Shown here piece after piece: positions 9,664 to 18,560 of a stretch of DNA of 64,000 nucleotides. The stretch is from Poseidonibacter parvus. GTDB lineage: Bacteria > Campylobacterota > Campylobacteria > Campylobacterales > Arcobacteraceae. The stretch spans positions 1,736,001 to 1,800,000 of the forward strand of contig NZ_CP019070.1 in NCBI RefSeq assembly GCF_001956695.1, in the 5' to 3' direction. The notes below the pieces were generated by a model. It was not told the DNA's origin. It ran no database searches and saw only the letters and a program-made list of their open reading frames with translations. Made by a program: the position numbers and the translations under genes. Numbering within the stretch: position 1 is the first letter of the stretch; each line of letters starts with the position of its first letter.

Positions 9664-11127
9664 TTATTCCTTTGTTTCTATAGAAGATTGAATTTCAAAA
9701 GTATTTTCTAGTCTTTTTACTAGATTATTCATTAATTCTTCACTTTGTAGTTGAATTAGTGTACTTTTTACTGATTCTTCTTTTGTTTTATCATTAGCTC
9801 CTAATTTTGAAGCATTGATTTTGTAAAGTACTACCTTCCCATTTAATTTAATAGTTCCAGTTTTTTCATTTACTTGAAATAATTGACTTAAGAAATTAGA
9901 AGCTTCTTGTGGACTTAAACCAGTAATTTTATCAATTGATTGTCTTGAAACATTTTTAGCTTCAATACCACTAAAGTTTTCTAACTCTTTTTTAGCTAAT
10001 TCATCAAGCTTTTTATCTTTTGCAACAACTTCATACGAAGCTTTTACATCTTCTAAAGCTTTTTCAAAAGAAAGAGGTTTTGATTGATTAATCTTAACTA
10101 CTTTAACGATAATGTATTTATTATCTTGTAAAAATGGTTTTAATAAATCTCCTTGTTTTGCTGCAATAATTCTTTGATTGTTTTCAGCATTAAACTTAAG
10201 CTTACTTTGGTCAAGAATTGCTGATGAAGTTAATTTTTCTTCATCTTTTTTAATTTTAAGATATTTCTTTAAAGCTTCTTTTTTAGTAAATCTAGCATCT
10301 AACTCTTTGATAACCTGAGCTTTAGCTTCTTCATAAGACTTTAATTTTCCATCTTCTTTTTTGTAATCAGTTTTAAACTTTGCATGATGTTTTTTTATAT
10401 CTTCTTCTGAAGAGTTAGCAGATACAACAGGAACTTCAGTTGTTTGAAATTCATAAGAAATTTCTGACATATAAGCATTTTTATTTGATTCCCAATGTTT
10501 TTTTAATTCATCTTGTGTAGGAGTTACAATAATATCTTTTGCTTCTAAAATTTTGTATGTAATGTCATCTTCAACAAATAGTAATTTTGTTAAGTTTTCA
10601 ACTTCAACACTGTTTGGAGTAACATCAAATAATGTTTGAACTTTTTGAAGTAAAATATTTCTTTTTAATGATTCTTCAAATTTTACAGGTGTTGTTCTAT
10701 TTTGAGACAAAACTTTGATATATGTTGGTTTATCAAATTTTCCATCTTTTAAGAATGCGTTATATTTTAACAATTCTTTTGCAATATCTTGATCTGTAAT
10801 ATCTAAACCTAAAGTATCAGCATACGATAAAATTAAATTCTTTTGAATAACTTGCTTATAAGCAACATCTCTTAAATTTAATTTATTAGCCATTTCTTCG
10901 TTAAAAGTTTCACCAAATAGTCTTGAATATTGATCATAAAGGTTTGAATACTCTTGTTGATATTCTTCTATTGAAACTTCTCTATCTCCAACGACAGCTA
11001 CTGTTCCACCCTCTTTTCCATAATCATAAGAACCCCAGCCGACAAAGCCTGCTCCTACAAATGCGATGGTACTTATCCAAATAGTAATAACAAGCCATCT
11101 TTTATGTCTTTGCATCCACGTAATCAT
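9664..11127 (-). CDS. PpiD/SurA-like periplasmic folding factor
   Basis: A 487-residue inner-membrane-anchored chaperone. After MITWMQRHKR there is one membrane segment (about 11-31, WLVITIWISTIAFVGAGFVGW). A SurA_N-type helical domain (VAVVGDREVSIEEYQQEY and onward) follows, and then a PPIC-like region with weak conservation. The gene order PpiD-like, ftsA, ftsZ matches what I recall for Helicobacter pylori HP0977-HP0979. Prolyl isomerase activity is not certain because the parvulin core is divergent. It would assist folding of outer-membrane and secreted proteins. Two bases separate it from ftsA. Confidence 0.8.
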   Translation of the reverse strand: MITWMQRHKRWLVITIWISTIAFVGAGFVGWGSYDYGKEGGTVAVVGDREVSIEEYQQEYSNLYDQYSRLFGETFNEEMANKLNLRDVAYKQVIQKNLILSYADTLGLDITDQDIAKELLKYNAFLKDGKFDKPTYIKVLSQNRTTPVKFEESLKRNILLQKVQTLFDVTPNSVEVENLTKLLFVEDDITYKILEAKDIIVTPTQDELKKHWESNKNAYMSEISYEFQTTEVPVVSANSSEEDIKKHHAKFKTDYKKEDGKLKSYEEAKAQVIKELDARFTKKEALKKYLKIKKDEEKLTSSAILDQSKLKFNAENNQRIIAAKQGDLLKPFLQDNKYIIVKVVKINQSKPLSFEKALEDVKASYEVVAKDKKLDELAKKELENFSGIEAKNVSRQSIDKITGLSPQEASNFLSQLFQVNEKTGTIKLNGKVVLYKINASKLGANDKTKEESVKSTLIQLQSEELMNNLVKRLENTFEIQSSIETKE

Positions 11128-11185
11128 TAAATATAATCCTCTTAAAAATTTTAGATATATTACTAAAGATTTGCTTGTATTTTAG

Positions 11186-13504
11186 TTAAAGATCTATTAG
11201 TTTATTTTTAATGTCTGGCTTAGATAATAAATCGTTTATAACTGACTCTCTAATCGTTATTTCTAACTTTTTACAAGCACTTACAAATGCTTCTTCTTCA
11301 CCAACAATAAAACACATTTTTTTAGCTCTTGTAATTGCTGTGTAAAGTAGCTTAGTATTATGCATAATATAGTGAGAAAAACTCATTGGAATTAAAGCAT
11401 TTTCATACTCCATTCCTTGAGTTTTGTGAATTGTTAAACAATATGCTAAAGATAATAAAGATGAGACATTATCCAAGTCATAAAATACTACCATATCATC
11501 ATTAGGATATAAAACAATACATTTATTTTCATCAAAATCAAGCTTTATAATAAGTCCTAATTGTCCATTAAACACCCTTTTTTCTAAAAAATCACTTGAA
11601 CCATTTTTATACATACTCATTGTTTGAGCTCTCATGTTTTCATTTTTAATATGTATTACTTTATCAGTTATTTTATACTCATAAAGTTTAGTTGCATAAG
11701 CTTTACCTTTTGTATGATTAAATAGTTTTTGTAACTGCATATTTAGATTCTCAACACCTAACAAACCACCTTTCATAGGCGTAATCACTTGAAATAATGT
11801 AAGTGCTTTATTTATTTTTTTCTCTTTTATTAAATCAAAATATTCTTGAATATAACCTGCTGAAATATTTAATATATTATTTAATATAAACTCAGAATTT
11901 TCTCCTCTAATATCAGCAAATTCATTTGATGAGTTAGAATTTTTTTGTGCATAATAATTTGAAATTGAGACATTAATAAACTTAAAATCTTCATACTCTT
12001 CATTATATTTTGGGACTTCACCTTTTCTAATATCATTAGCAATTAATGCAATTGCTTGGTTTTCATTTTGTCTATATATTTTTGTTAATTTACAAATAGG
12101 AGCTAAGTCATATTTAATTGAATCAGCAAGGATATTCCCAGCACCAATAGCAGGTAACTGACCATCATCACCAACTATAATAAAAACTGTATCATCATCA
12201 ATTTTTGAAATAATCTGATAGAAAGTTACTGAATTTACCATTGAAGCTTCATCAAGTAAAATAACTTTATAAGGGAAAAAATCTTTTTCTTTATGTTTTA
12301 CCAATAGTGATTGAATGGTTGCAGAGTTATAGCCTGTTGTGTCAGAAATCCTTTGTGATGCAATTCCACTTAAAGCAATTGTAATAATATCGTCATAAGA
12401 AACAACTTCTTCTAATAGTTGTAAAATAGCCTTACTTGATGTAGATTTACCTGTTCCTGCATATCCAATTAAAAAAAGTGTTTTATGTCCATCATTTACA
12501 AGTTCAACTGCTTTTTTTTGTTCACTACTTAACTCAAAACCTAAAGTAAGCTGCTTTTTTACTAAATAATCATCAAAAGTAGCAATTATTTTACGATTCA
12601 AATCATTTTGTCTTCTTTGAAAAAATTCTAAAGTTCTTTTTTCTGCATAATACAGAATAGAAGGAGAATAACGATTTTCTTTTGTAACAAAAATTTCTTC
12701 CTCAACAAGCATTTTTGTAAGTGACTCTTCGTATAAATCATTTTTATCGCTAAAACGTAAGGAATCGTCTAAAAGTTTGTACAGATGTGATTTATCAATT
12801 GATGAGTTACCATTGTTGTCACAATATTCTCTTAAAGTATAGTTTAAACATGCCATTATTCTAAACTGGGAGAAAGGATCAATTCCTAAAGCTTTTGCAA
12901 TTTCATCTGCACGCTTGAACCCAATTCCTTTTATATTAATTAAAAGATACGGATTTTTTTTGATTTTTTCAATTAAGTTATCTACTTCACCAAGTGATGA
13001 GTAAATTCTTGTAATTAAATTTGAAGTCACTCCAAATTTTGCAAGAAAAGAACCTAATTCACGCAAGTGTTTAAATTTTTGCCAAGAGTTTACAATCATA
13101 TTAAGTTTTTTTTCTTTGATGCCTTTAAATGTTAGTAGCTCTTCAGGATTGTCGTTTAATATTTTTACTAATTCATCTTCAGTATATTTTTCTAAGAGTT
13201 CTTGTGCAAACTTTTTGCCTACACCTTTTACAATTTTTGTAAGAAAAAAGAATATTTCGGCTTCTTTGAGCTCTAAAGTATCAAATTCAAATTGAACTCC
13301 ATATTTTTTATGTGTAGTCCAATTACCGTTTAATACAACTTCTTCACCTACAATTTTTTCTATTTCAGTATCAAAATATGCACCACAAATTTTTTGATTG
13401 TTTTCTAAAACAGCGATTACATATTTTGTTTCTTCATTTGTATAAAGAACTTTTTTTATAACTCCTGTGAGTTTGAAGCTTTTATACTCTTCTTGCTTTG
13501 CCAT
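11186..13504 (-). CDS. recD2: RecD2-like ATP-dependent DNA helicase
   Basis: A 772-residue SF1B helicase. N-terminal OB-like region, then tandem helix-hairpin-helix elements (around residues 90-230), a Walker A GYAGTGKST at about 345-353, Walker B LLDEAS at about 415, a Q-rich GDDGQLPAIG motif III, and a C-terminal TIHKTQGMEY plus YTAITRAKK, motifs V/VI. RecD2 unwinds 5' to 3' and acts outside RecBCD in repair or replication. The ATG overlaps the stop of the small gene upstream (TAATG). No RecB/RecC is seen in the window. Confidence 0.92.
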   Translation of the reverse strand: MAKQEEYKSFKLTGVIKKVLYTNEETKYVIAVLENNQKICGAYFDTEIEKIVGEEVVLNGNWTTHKKYGVQFEFDTLELKEAEIFFFLTKIVKGVGKKFAQELLEKYTEDELVKILNDNPEELLTFKGIKEKKLNMIVNSWQKFKHLRELGSFLAKFGVTSNLITRIYSSLGEVDNLIEKIKKNPYLLINIKGIGFKRADEIAKALGIDPFSQFRIMACLNYTLREYCDNNGNSSIDKSHLYKLLDDSLRFSDKNDLYEESLTKMLVEEEIFVTKENRYSPSILYYAEKRTLEFFQRRQNDLNRKIIATFDDYLVKKQLTLGFELSSEQKKAVELVNDGHKTLFLIGYAGTGKSTSSKAILQLLEEVVSYDDIITIALSGIASQRISDTTGYNSATIQSLLVKHKEKDFFPYKVILLDEASMVNSVTFYQIISKIDDDTVFIIVGDDGQLPAIGAGNILADSIKYDLAPICKLTKIYRQNENQAIALIANDIRKGEVPKYNEEYEDFKFINVSISNYYAQKNSNSSNEFADIRGENSEFILNNILNISAGYIQEYFDLIKEKKINKALTLFQVITPMKGGLLGVENLNMQLQKLFNHTKGKAYATKLYEYKITDKVIHIKNENMRAQTMSMYKNGSSDFLEKRVFNGQLGLIIKLDFDENKCIVLYPNDDMVVFYDLDNVSSLLSLAYCLTIHKTQGMEYENALIPMSFSHYIMHNTKLLYTAITRAKKMCFIVGEEEAFVSACKKLEITIRESVINDLLSKPDIKNKLIDL

Positions 13505-13740
13505 TAATATTCATCATTAAATTTTTTATGTTTATGTTTATCTTTACTATATGACTGACTTTTTTTCTCTTTTTGTAAAAGATTTGCATCTTTTAGTAAA
13601 ATTGCTCTTTCATTTTCAAAAGTTTTTGAATGTTCATTTACAAATTGCATAGTTTTTTCTATAAAGTTTTTTACATCTGTCATATATGATGAATAAAGTT
13701 CTATTTCTTCAGCTTTTTGCATCTCTTCATAATTTTTCAA
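13504..13740 (-). CDS. Small charged coiled-coil-like protein, unknown; start uncertain
   Basis: At least 78 residues from a TTG at 13740 (AAAGAAC upstream). The protein is helical and rich in K and E, with a lysine/histidine tail (KDKHKHKK). The same frame stays open for another 40-odd codons towards the arsC-like gene, reading through protein-like sequence such as RYIRVLEKFFTRTVSLL, yet contains no ATG, GTG or TTG there. The gene may start at a rare codon, or the extension may be chance. Its stop overlaps the recD2 start, so expression is coupled to RecD2. I recognise no family. Confidence 0.5.
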   Translation of the reverse strand: MKNYEEMQKAEEIELYSSYMTDVKNFIEKTMQFVNEHSKTFENERAILLKDANLLQKEKKSQSYSKDKHKHKKFNDEY

Positions 13741-13847
13741 AGTTCTTTTTTTAAATAATTCATGATCAAAATTTTCTAATTTTAATAAAGATACAGTTCT
13801 TGTAAAGAATTTTTCTAAAACCCTTATATATCTAATTCTTATTTGTT

Positions 13848-14207
13848 TTACGTGTATTTCTTTAATAATAACTCCAAGTTCTCAATAGGTCTAGCAATTA
13901 CAGCTTCATTACCAATTATAATTATCGGTCTTTCAATTAATTTTGGGTTCTCGTACATTGCAGTAATTAATTCATCTTCATTATCGATATTTTTTAAATC
14001 TAATTCTTTATAGATTTTTTCACCAGTTCTTAAAAGATCTTTTGCACTAATTTTTAACAATTTTAAAATATTTGTGATTTGTTCTTTTGAAGGATTTTCT
14101 TCTAAGTATTTAAATACTTTTTTATTTATATTTTTTTCTTCTATTAAGTTTAATGCATTTCTTGATTTTGAGCATCTAGGATTATGCCAAATTGTTATAT
14201 CTTCCAT
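13848..14207 (-). CDS. arsC: ArsC-family reductase (glutaredoxin-dependent type)
   Basis: A 119-residue thioredoxin-fold protein. The ArsC active-site motif NPRCSKSRN (Cys at 12) is followed by the family's helical insertion, and the RPI segment (about 92-95) and the later ARPIENL match the substrate-binding end. True ArsC reduces arsenate using glutaredoxin, but many family members (YffB/Spx-like) have unknown substrates. No ars operon genes sit next to it, so an arsenic role is not assured. Confidence 0.8.
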   Translation of the reverse strand: MEDITIWHNPRCSKSRNALNLIEEKNINKKVFKYLEENPSKEQITNILKLLKISAKDLLRTGEKIYKELDLKNIDNEDELITAMYENPKLIERPIIIIGNEAVIARPIENLELLLKKYT

Positions 14208-14297
14208 ATTTAAATAAACCTTTTTCTATAATTATTATGATTATAGCTAAAAGTTTTTTATAGTATATAAAATTATTACATTTTGTAATGTTTAATA

Positions 14298-15221
14298 TTA
14301 AAAAGTACTACTTAAAGTTAGAGTGGGTCCTGCAAATTCAAATTTAGAACCATCATTATCAATTGTTCTATTTTTATAACCTGCCTGAATTACTAAATCA
14401 TCATTTTTAAATATTTTGTATCCTAAAGTTATATAATATTCATAAGCATATTTTACATCAGAATTTCTTCCATAAGATAAACCGTATTCAACTTTTAGAT
14501 TTTCATCAGAATTATTAAGATGTAATTCTGCTGAAGGGAAATTTTGTTTGTCATCACCATAAAAGTAGAAACCACTATACAAATAATTCCATTTTATTTT
14601 ATATCTATTGTATGCTAAACCAAATTTTGCATTTTGATACTTATATAAATAAGATAATTTATACAAAGAAGCCTTTGTATATAAATCTTCTCCACCAATT
14701 ACTACATTATCATAAAATGTTTTTGTACTAAACCCTTCAACTTTTACAATATTATTTTTATACTCAATAGAAATTTCTGGAATAACAACATTATCTTCAT
14801 CTTTTAAATCTACTTTACCAGAATGATATCCGTTAACTTGCATATATGAATAAGTAAGTCTAGGAGTTATTGAAAAGTTTTTGTTAAAAGTGTCTTGAGT
14901 GTTTTTAATATTAGTATTTAAAATATTTTCTTTTTTATATTCTTTTATAGCTTCACTGTTTTTAATATTTACAGTATTTTGAGATATTTGTTTTCTAATT
15001 TGACTTTTTTTAATTAGATTTGCTTCATTAGCTTTTTTATAATTTCTAATTTGTGTTTTCTTGATTTTTTTTACTTCTGGAATTTTTTCATTACTATTTT
15101 TTTCAATTTTAATAAAGTTATATTCAACTTGTTTTTCTTTTGAAAATTTGCTAAAAGGTACATAATCTGAGCTCGCAAATAAGCTTGCACCAATTGAAAG
15201 TAATAAAAATCCTCTAATCAT
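14298..15221 (-). CDS. Predicted outer-membrane beta-barrel protein, paralogue A
   Basis: About 307 residues from the ATG at 15221, which has CGGAG 8 bases upstream; a GTG at 15230 abuts that site and is less likely. There is a signal peptide (about 1-17). It is followed by the signature DYVPFSKFSKEKQVEYNF and a long lysine/asparagine-rich linker. From about residue 125 to the end, alternating aromatic strands (YSYMQVNGY, ISIEYKNN, LSYLYKYQ) end in STF, a typical barrel C-terminal Phe. The N-terminal signature recurs in the protein at 29269-30363. Function unknown. Confidence 0.65.
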   Translation of the reverse strand: MIRGFLLLSIGASLFASSDYVPFSKFSKEKQVEYNFIKIEKNSNEKIPEVKKIKKTQIRNYKKANEANLIKKSQIRKQISQNTVNIKNSEAIKEYKKENILNTNIKNTQDTFNKNFSITPRLTYSYMQVNGYHSGKVDLKDEDNVVIPEISIEYKNNIVKVEGFSTKTFYDNVVIGGEDLYTKASLYKLSYLYKYQNAKFGLAYNRYKIKWNYLYSGFYFYGDDKQNFPSAELHLNNSDENLKVEYGLSYGRNSDVKYAYEYYITLGYKIFKNDDLVIQAGYKNRTIDNDGSKFEFAGPTLTLSSTF

Positions 15222-15274
15222 ATAAAACACTCCGTAATAAAAAATTTTAAGATTCTATCATAAAAATTATTAAA

Positions 15275-15649
15275 TCATAATTTTGGAAGTAAAGCATCAA
15301 AGTTTTCTAAACCTAAATCATTTGCATCTAAGTGGATTTGACCCATTTTATATTTTTTATTATTTAAAACTATTGGAGAAAAAGTATTCAAAGAATTGTC
15401 GTTATTATTAGTTTGAAGAACAAACACATAATAAATAGAAATATCACTTATTTCATCTATTTCTAATTTGCAAATAAATTCATCTGGCAAAGTGAAGATT
15501 ATATTTTTTAAAGCTCCAAAGCTCATTAATTTAATCTCTTTTTCATTTTCTACACCTGTGATTGTAGAAAAGAAATCATCTAGTTTTTGAAAAAAGAACT
15601 CTTTTTCATTTTCAAAACCATCAATAGGAATAGTAACCTCATATTTCAT
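15275..15649 (-). CDS. fliW: Flagellar assembly factor FliW-like
   Basis: A 124-residue protein similar in length and layout to FliW, which binds flagellin and CsrA to couple flagellin synthesis with assembly. The recognisable pieces are IPIDGFENEKEFFF at the N-terminus, the middle IFTLPDEFICKLEID, and the late SPIVLNNKKYKMGQIHL, which match the family's PF.L.PDY and PIVVN....GQV patterns. It is divergently placed from the FliK-like/FlhB-like pair, agreeing with a flagellar role. Similarity is moderate. Confidence 0.7.
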   Translation of the reverse strand: MKYEVTIPIDGFENEKEFFFQKLDDFFSTITGVENEKEIKLMSFGALKNIIFTLPDEFICKLEIDEISDISIYYVFVLQTNNNDNSLNTFSPIVLNNKKYKMGQIHLDANDLGLENFDALLPKL

Positions 15650-15743
15650 CTAAAAGCCTTAGAATAATTTTGTTCTTCTTATTGTATATTAAAAGTTCTT
15701 AATATAAAAAGTATAATTTATTCTATTATGTTATACTACAAGT

Positions 15744-17720
15744 ATGGTAGTATCACAAAACCCAACACTAAATATACTCATAGCAAAAGAGAATAAAGCT
15801 CTTGAAACTGTACTAAAAGAAGCAGATACAAAAACCCTTCAAAATATGGTACAAAACAAATCATCCTCTCCTGCTGATGTATTAAAAAATTTATTTGAAC
15901 AGGCAAAAAGTGGTGCTAAATCAAATACAAATATAGAAAGTATGTTAAAAAACTCATCTGCATTTAAAGATTTAGGTTCTTTTTCAAGTTCTACATCAAC
16001 ATTGTTAGATCAAATTGATGAAGATAGTAATTTAAGTAAATTCAAACCTTTGTTACAAAACTTTTTAAAGAACATGAACAGCTTAGATGAAAACACTTTA
16101 AAAGAACAAATAAATAAATCAGGTGTTTTTCTTGAATCAAAAATAGCTCAAAACAGCTCAAATAATTCAAGTTTACCAAATAAGGTTGAGCAGTTATTAA
16201 ATCAAATACAAAATATTACAAAAGATTTAAATACAACTCAAGCTAAAGTGGTTAATGATTTGATTACAAAACTTACACAAAATACAAATTCAAATAGCGA
16301 TCAATTAACAAATATGAAAACACTACTTACTTCTTTACAAGATTTAAGTAATAGTTTATCGAGTAAAACAACTCAAAACCTATCAAATTTAACAAATCAG
16401 CTTAGTTCCATGATTGATAAAGCAAGCTTAATCGAATCAAAACTTCAAAATACAAACTCAAATCAATTATTAGATAATAAAAATACAATTAATAATCAAG
16501 CAAAAGAGTTATTATCACAAATTAAAAATGAAGTTTTAGGAAACAATCCTTCAAATCAAACTAAAAATCTTTTAAGTCAAATAGATACTTTAATTAAAAC
16601 AAATGATTTATTTGCTAAAAATGATAAGTTAATTGAGCCAAAAGTTTTACTTAATCAATTGATGAACTCAAGTGATATAAAAAATGCTAGTAATTTAAAT
16701 TCTAATATCTCTTCTTTAGTTTTAAATTTAAAAAATATTACAAATGATATTAATAATCTTGAGCAAAAAGTTTTAAATTCACAATCAATTGTAAATGATA
16801 AAGCATCATTGATTGATAATTTAAAACAAAACTTATCACAATTAAAACTTGAACTATCAAATATGAGTGGTCTTGATAGTAAAGCAGCTAATCAAATGAT
16901 TTCAAAACTAGAAAATATTACAACACTTTTTTCAAAAATTGATAATCCAATTTCTAATTTACAAAGTAATATTGCTAGTAATATTAGTACTTTTACAAGT
17001 AATTTCTCATCAAATCTAAATACATTATTAATGTCAATGAAAGAAGATATTACAAATTTAGCTACTAACCAAAATAACAATAATGCACAAAATAACTTAT
17101 TAAAAGCTATTGATAAAATTGAAGTTATATTAAAAGAAAATATTATAAATCCAAATACACAAATGATTTCAAAAAATGAAACAAATCCCTTATCAAGTGA
17201 TATGAAATCAATTTTATTACAAATGAGCGATGAATTAGCTTCTAAAACAGATGCAAAATCACAAGAGATGTTTAAGCAAGTTGACAAAATGATTACCCAG
17301 ATTGATTACCATCAGCTTTTATCTCATACAGGAAATTCAAATAGTGTTTATGTACCTTTTTTGTGGGATATGCTAGAAGATGGTTCTATAAATATGAAAA
17401 AAACTGATGAAGAAAAATTTTATTGTCAAATAAATTTAACATTAAAAGATTTTGGAAAAGTTGATTTAATGCTTGCCATGTATGATAAAAATAAAATTGA
17501 CATTACAATTTCTGCTCAACGAGATCATTTTAAAACAGCAGTAAAAGAGAACCTTCAAAATCTTAAAATTGCTCTTAATGAAGTAGATTTAATTCCAGTT
17601 AATATTAAACTGCTTGATTTAAAAGAAGAAAATGAAAAAAGTCAAACAGATATAAAAACTGAAGCATTTGTAAATCCATATAACAATCAAAACTTGACTA
17701 GTGTTGATATAAGGGTTTAA
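15744..17720 (+). CDS. fliK: FliK-like flagellar hook-length control protein
   Basis: A 658-residue hydrophilic protein. Residues about 50-490 are Asn/Ser/Gln/Leu-rich and strongly helical, with many heptad-like leucines. They give an extended ruler-like body of low complexity. The C-terminal 130 residues form a compact domain (YCQINLTLKDFGKVDLMLAMY, split by my spacing as INLTLKDFGKVDLML) that follows the FliK C-domain pattern LxLxPxxLGxVxVxL, and then the helix and strand DLIPVNIKLLDL. It is followed 2 bases later by an FlhB-type gene, FliK's known partner in export-substrate switching. Body length is variable in this family. Confidence 0.7.
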   Translation: MVVSQNPTLNILIAKENKALETVLKEADTKTLQNMVQNKSSSPADVLKNLFEQAKSGAKSNTNIESMLKNSSAFKDLGSFSSSTSTLLDQIDEDSNLSKFKPLLQNFLKNMNSLDENTLKEQINKSGVFLESKIAQNSSNNSSLPNKVEQLLNQIQNITKDLNTTQAKVVNDLITKLTQNTNSNSDQLTNMKTLLTSLQDLSNSLSSKTTQNLSNLTNQLSSMIDKASLIESKLQNTNSNQLLDNKNTINNQAKELLSQIKNEVLGNNPSNQTKNLLSQIDTLIKTNDLFAKNDKLIEPKVLLNQLMNSSDIKNASNLNSNISSLVLNLKNITNDINNLEQKVLNSQSIVNDKASLIDNLKQNLSQLKLELSNMSGLDSKAANQMISKLENITTLFSKIDNPISNLQSNIASNISTFTSNFSSNLNTLLMSMKEDITNLATNQNNNNAQNNLLKAIDKIEVILKENIINPNTQMISKNETNPLSSDMKSILLQMSDELASKTDAKSQEMFKQVDKMITQIDYHQLLSHTGNSNSVYVPFLWDMLEDGSINMKKTDEEKFYCQINLTLKDFGKVDLMLAMYDKNKIDITISAQRDHFKTAVKENLQNLKIALNEVDLIPVNIKLLDLKEENEKSQTDIKTEAFVNPYNNQNLTSVDIRV

Positions 17721-17722
17721 TC

Positions 17723-18052
17723 ATGGAAGAAAAGAATATAAATGAAATAAATAATGTAACAACTCAAAAAGCAGTTGCACTTAAATATGACATGGAAAAA
17801 GATAGTGCTCCAAGTTTAGTTGCAAAAGGAAAAGGTCAAACTGCTACTAATATTATTAAACTTGCAAATGAACATGATATTCCTATAAAAAAAGATGAAG
17901 ATTTAGTTGAACTTTTATCACAAATAGATATAGATAAAGAAATACCTGGGAGCATGTATAAAGCAGTTGCTGAAATATTTTCTTTTATTTATGATTTATC
18001 AAATAAAAATAAACAGTTCCAAAAAAATTATGAAGATAAGAACAAAATTTAG
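17723..18052 (+). CDS. FlhB C-terminal-domain homologue (FlhX-like)
   Basis: A 109-residue protein made of only the cytoplasmic domain of FlhB. AVALKYDMEKDSAPSLVAKG (about 16-35), the HDIPIKKDEDLVELL helix and IPGSMYKAVAEIFSFIY match FlhB after its autocleavage site. The NPTH self-cleavage motif is missing (NNVTTQ instead), and there is no membrane part. Such FlhX proteins can substitute for the FlhB C-terminus. It lies directly after the FliK-like gene, so it may help set hook length or substrate switching. The full-length flhB is not in the window. Confidence 0.85.
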   Translation: MEEKNINEINNVTTQKAVALKYDMEKDSAPSLVAKGKGQTATNIIKLANEHDIPIKKDEDLVELLSQIDIDKEIPGSMYKAVAEIFSFIYDLSNKNKQFQKNYEDKNKI

Positions 18053-18053
18053 T

Positions 18054-18082
18054 TTGAATATAACTATAAGATTCTTTATAAT
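18054..18082 (+). promoter_or_regulatory. Sigma-70-type promoter of mreD-like/mrdA
   Basis: TTGAAT at 18054-18059, a 17-bp spacer, TATAAT at 18077-18082. It sits in the 67-base gap between the FlhX-like gene and the mreD-like gene, 38 bases before the ATG. Confidence 0.7.
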
Positions 18083-18119
18083 ATAATCGCGATAAATTAA
18101 TCAAAAGTACTATAATATT

Positions 18120-18560
18120 ATGACTCGAAACAATTTAGATAATCCTATATTTCTATTTACATTTTTATTAGTTGCAATTACTATTAATACAATATCTTCG
18201 ATTCATTTTTTATTGATTATGCTTGCAGGAGTGACTTTTGTTGCATTTTATACGTGTTTGAAAAGAAAATACTTATATTCATTGTTATTTGTAGTACTCA
18301 CATTCTTTTTTATTGAAATTAATTCAGGATTAAAACCCTTTTCTTTGACCTTGTTGTCACTATTTATTTATATATTTATTATTCCAAAGACACATAGAAT
18401 TATGTCTTTTAGCTCTTTAAATGAATATATTTATATTTTAATTTTTTATTTAGGTGTTTTTTTTATTTGGGTAATGACAATTGGAATGTCTGATAGTTTT
18501 ATTGCTATAATATTTGTTAATATTATAATCGACTTATTATTTTTTGGAGTGTTTATTTGA
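18120..18560 (+). CDS. mreD: MreD-like small integral membrane protein
   Basis: A 146-residue protein with about four or five membrane segments and few charged residues (FLFTFLLVAITINTI, IHFLLIMLAGVTF, LYSLLFVVLTFFF, YIYILIFYLGVFF). Sequence identity to known MreD is low by eye. The call rests on size, topology and tight coupling to mrdA: its TGA overlaps the mrdA TTG start. MreD normally works with MreC, RodA and PBP2 in cell elongation. No MreB or MreC is present here. Confidence 0.55.
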   Translation: MTRNNLDNPIFLFTFLLVAITINTISSIHFLLIMLAGVTFVAFYTCLKRKYLYSLLFVVLTFFFIEINSGLKPFSLTLLSLFIYIFIIPKTHRIMSFSSLNEYIYILIFYLGVFFIWVMTIGMSDSFIAIIFVNIIIDLLFFGVFI

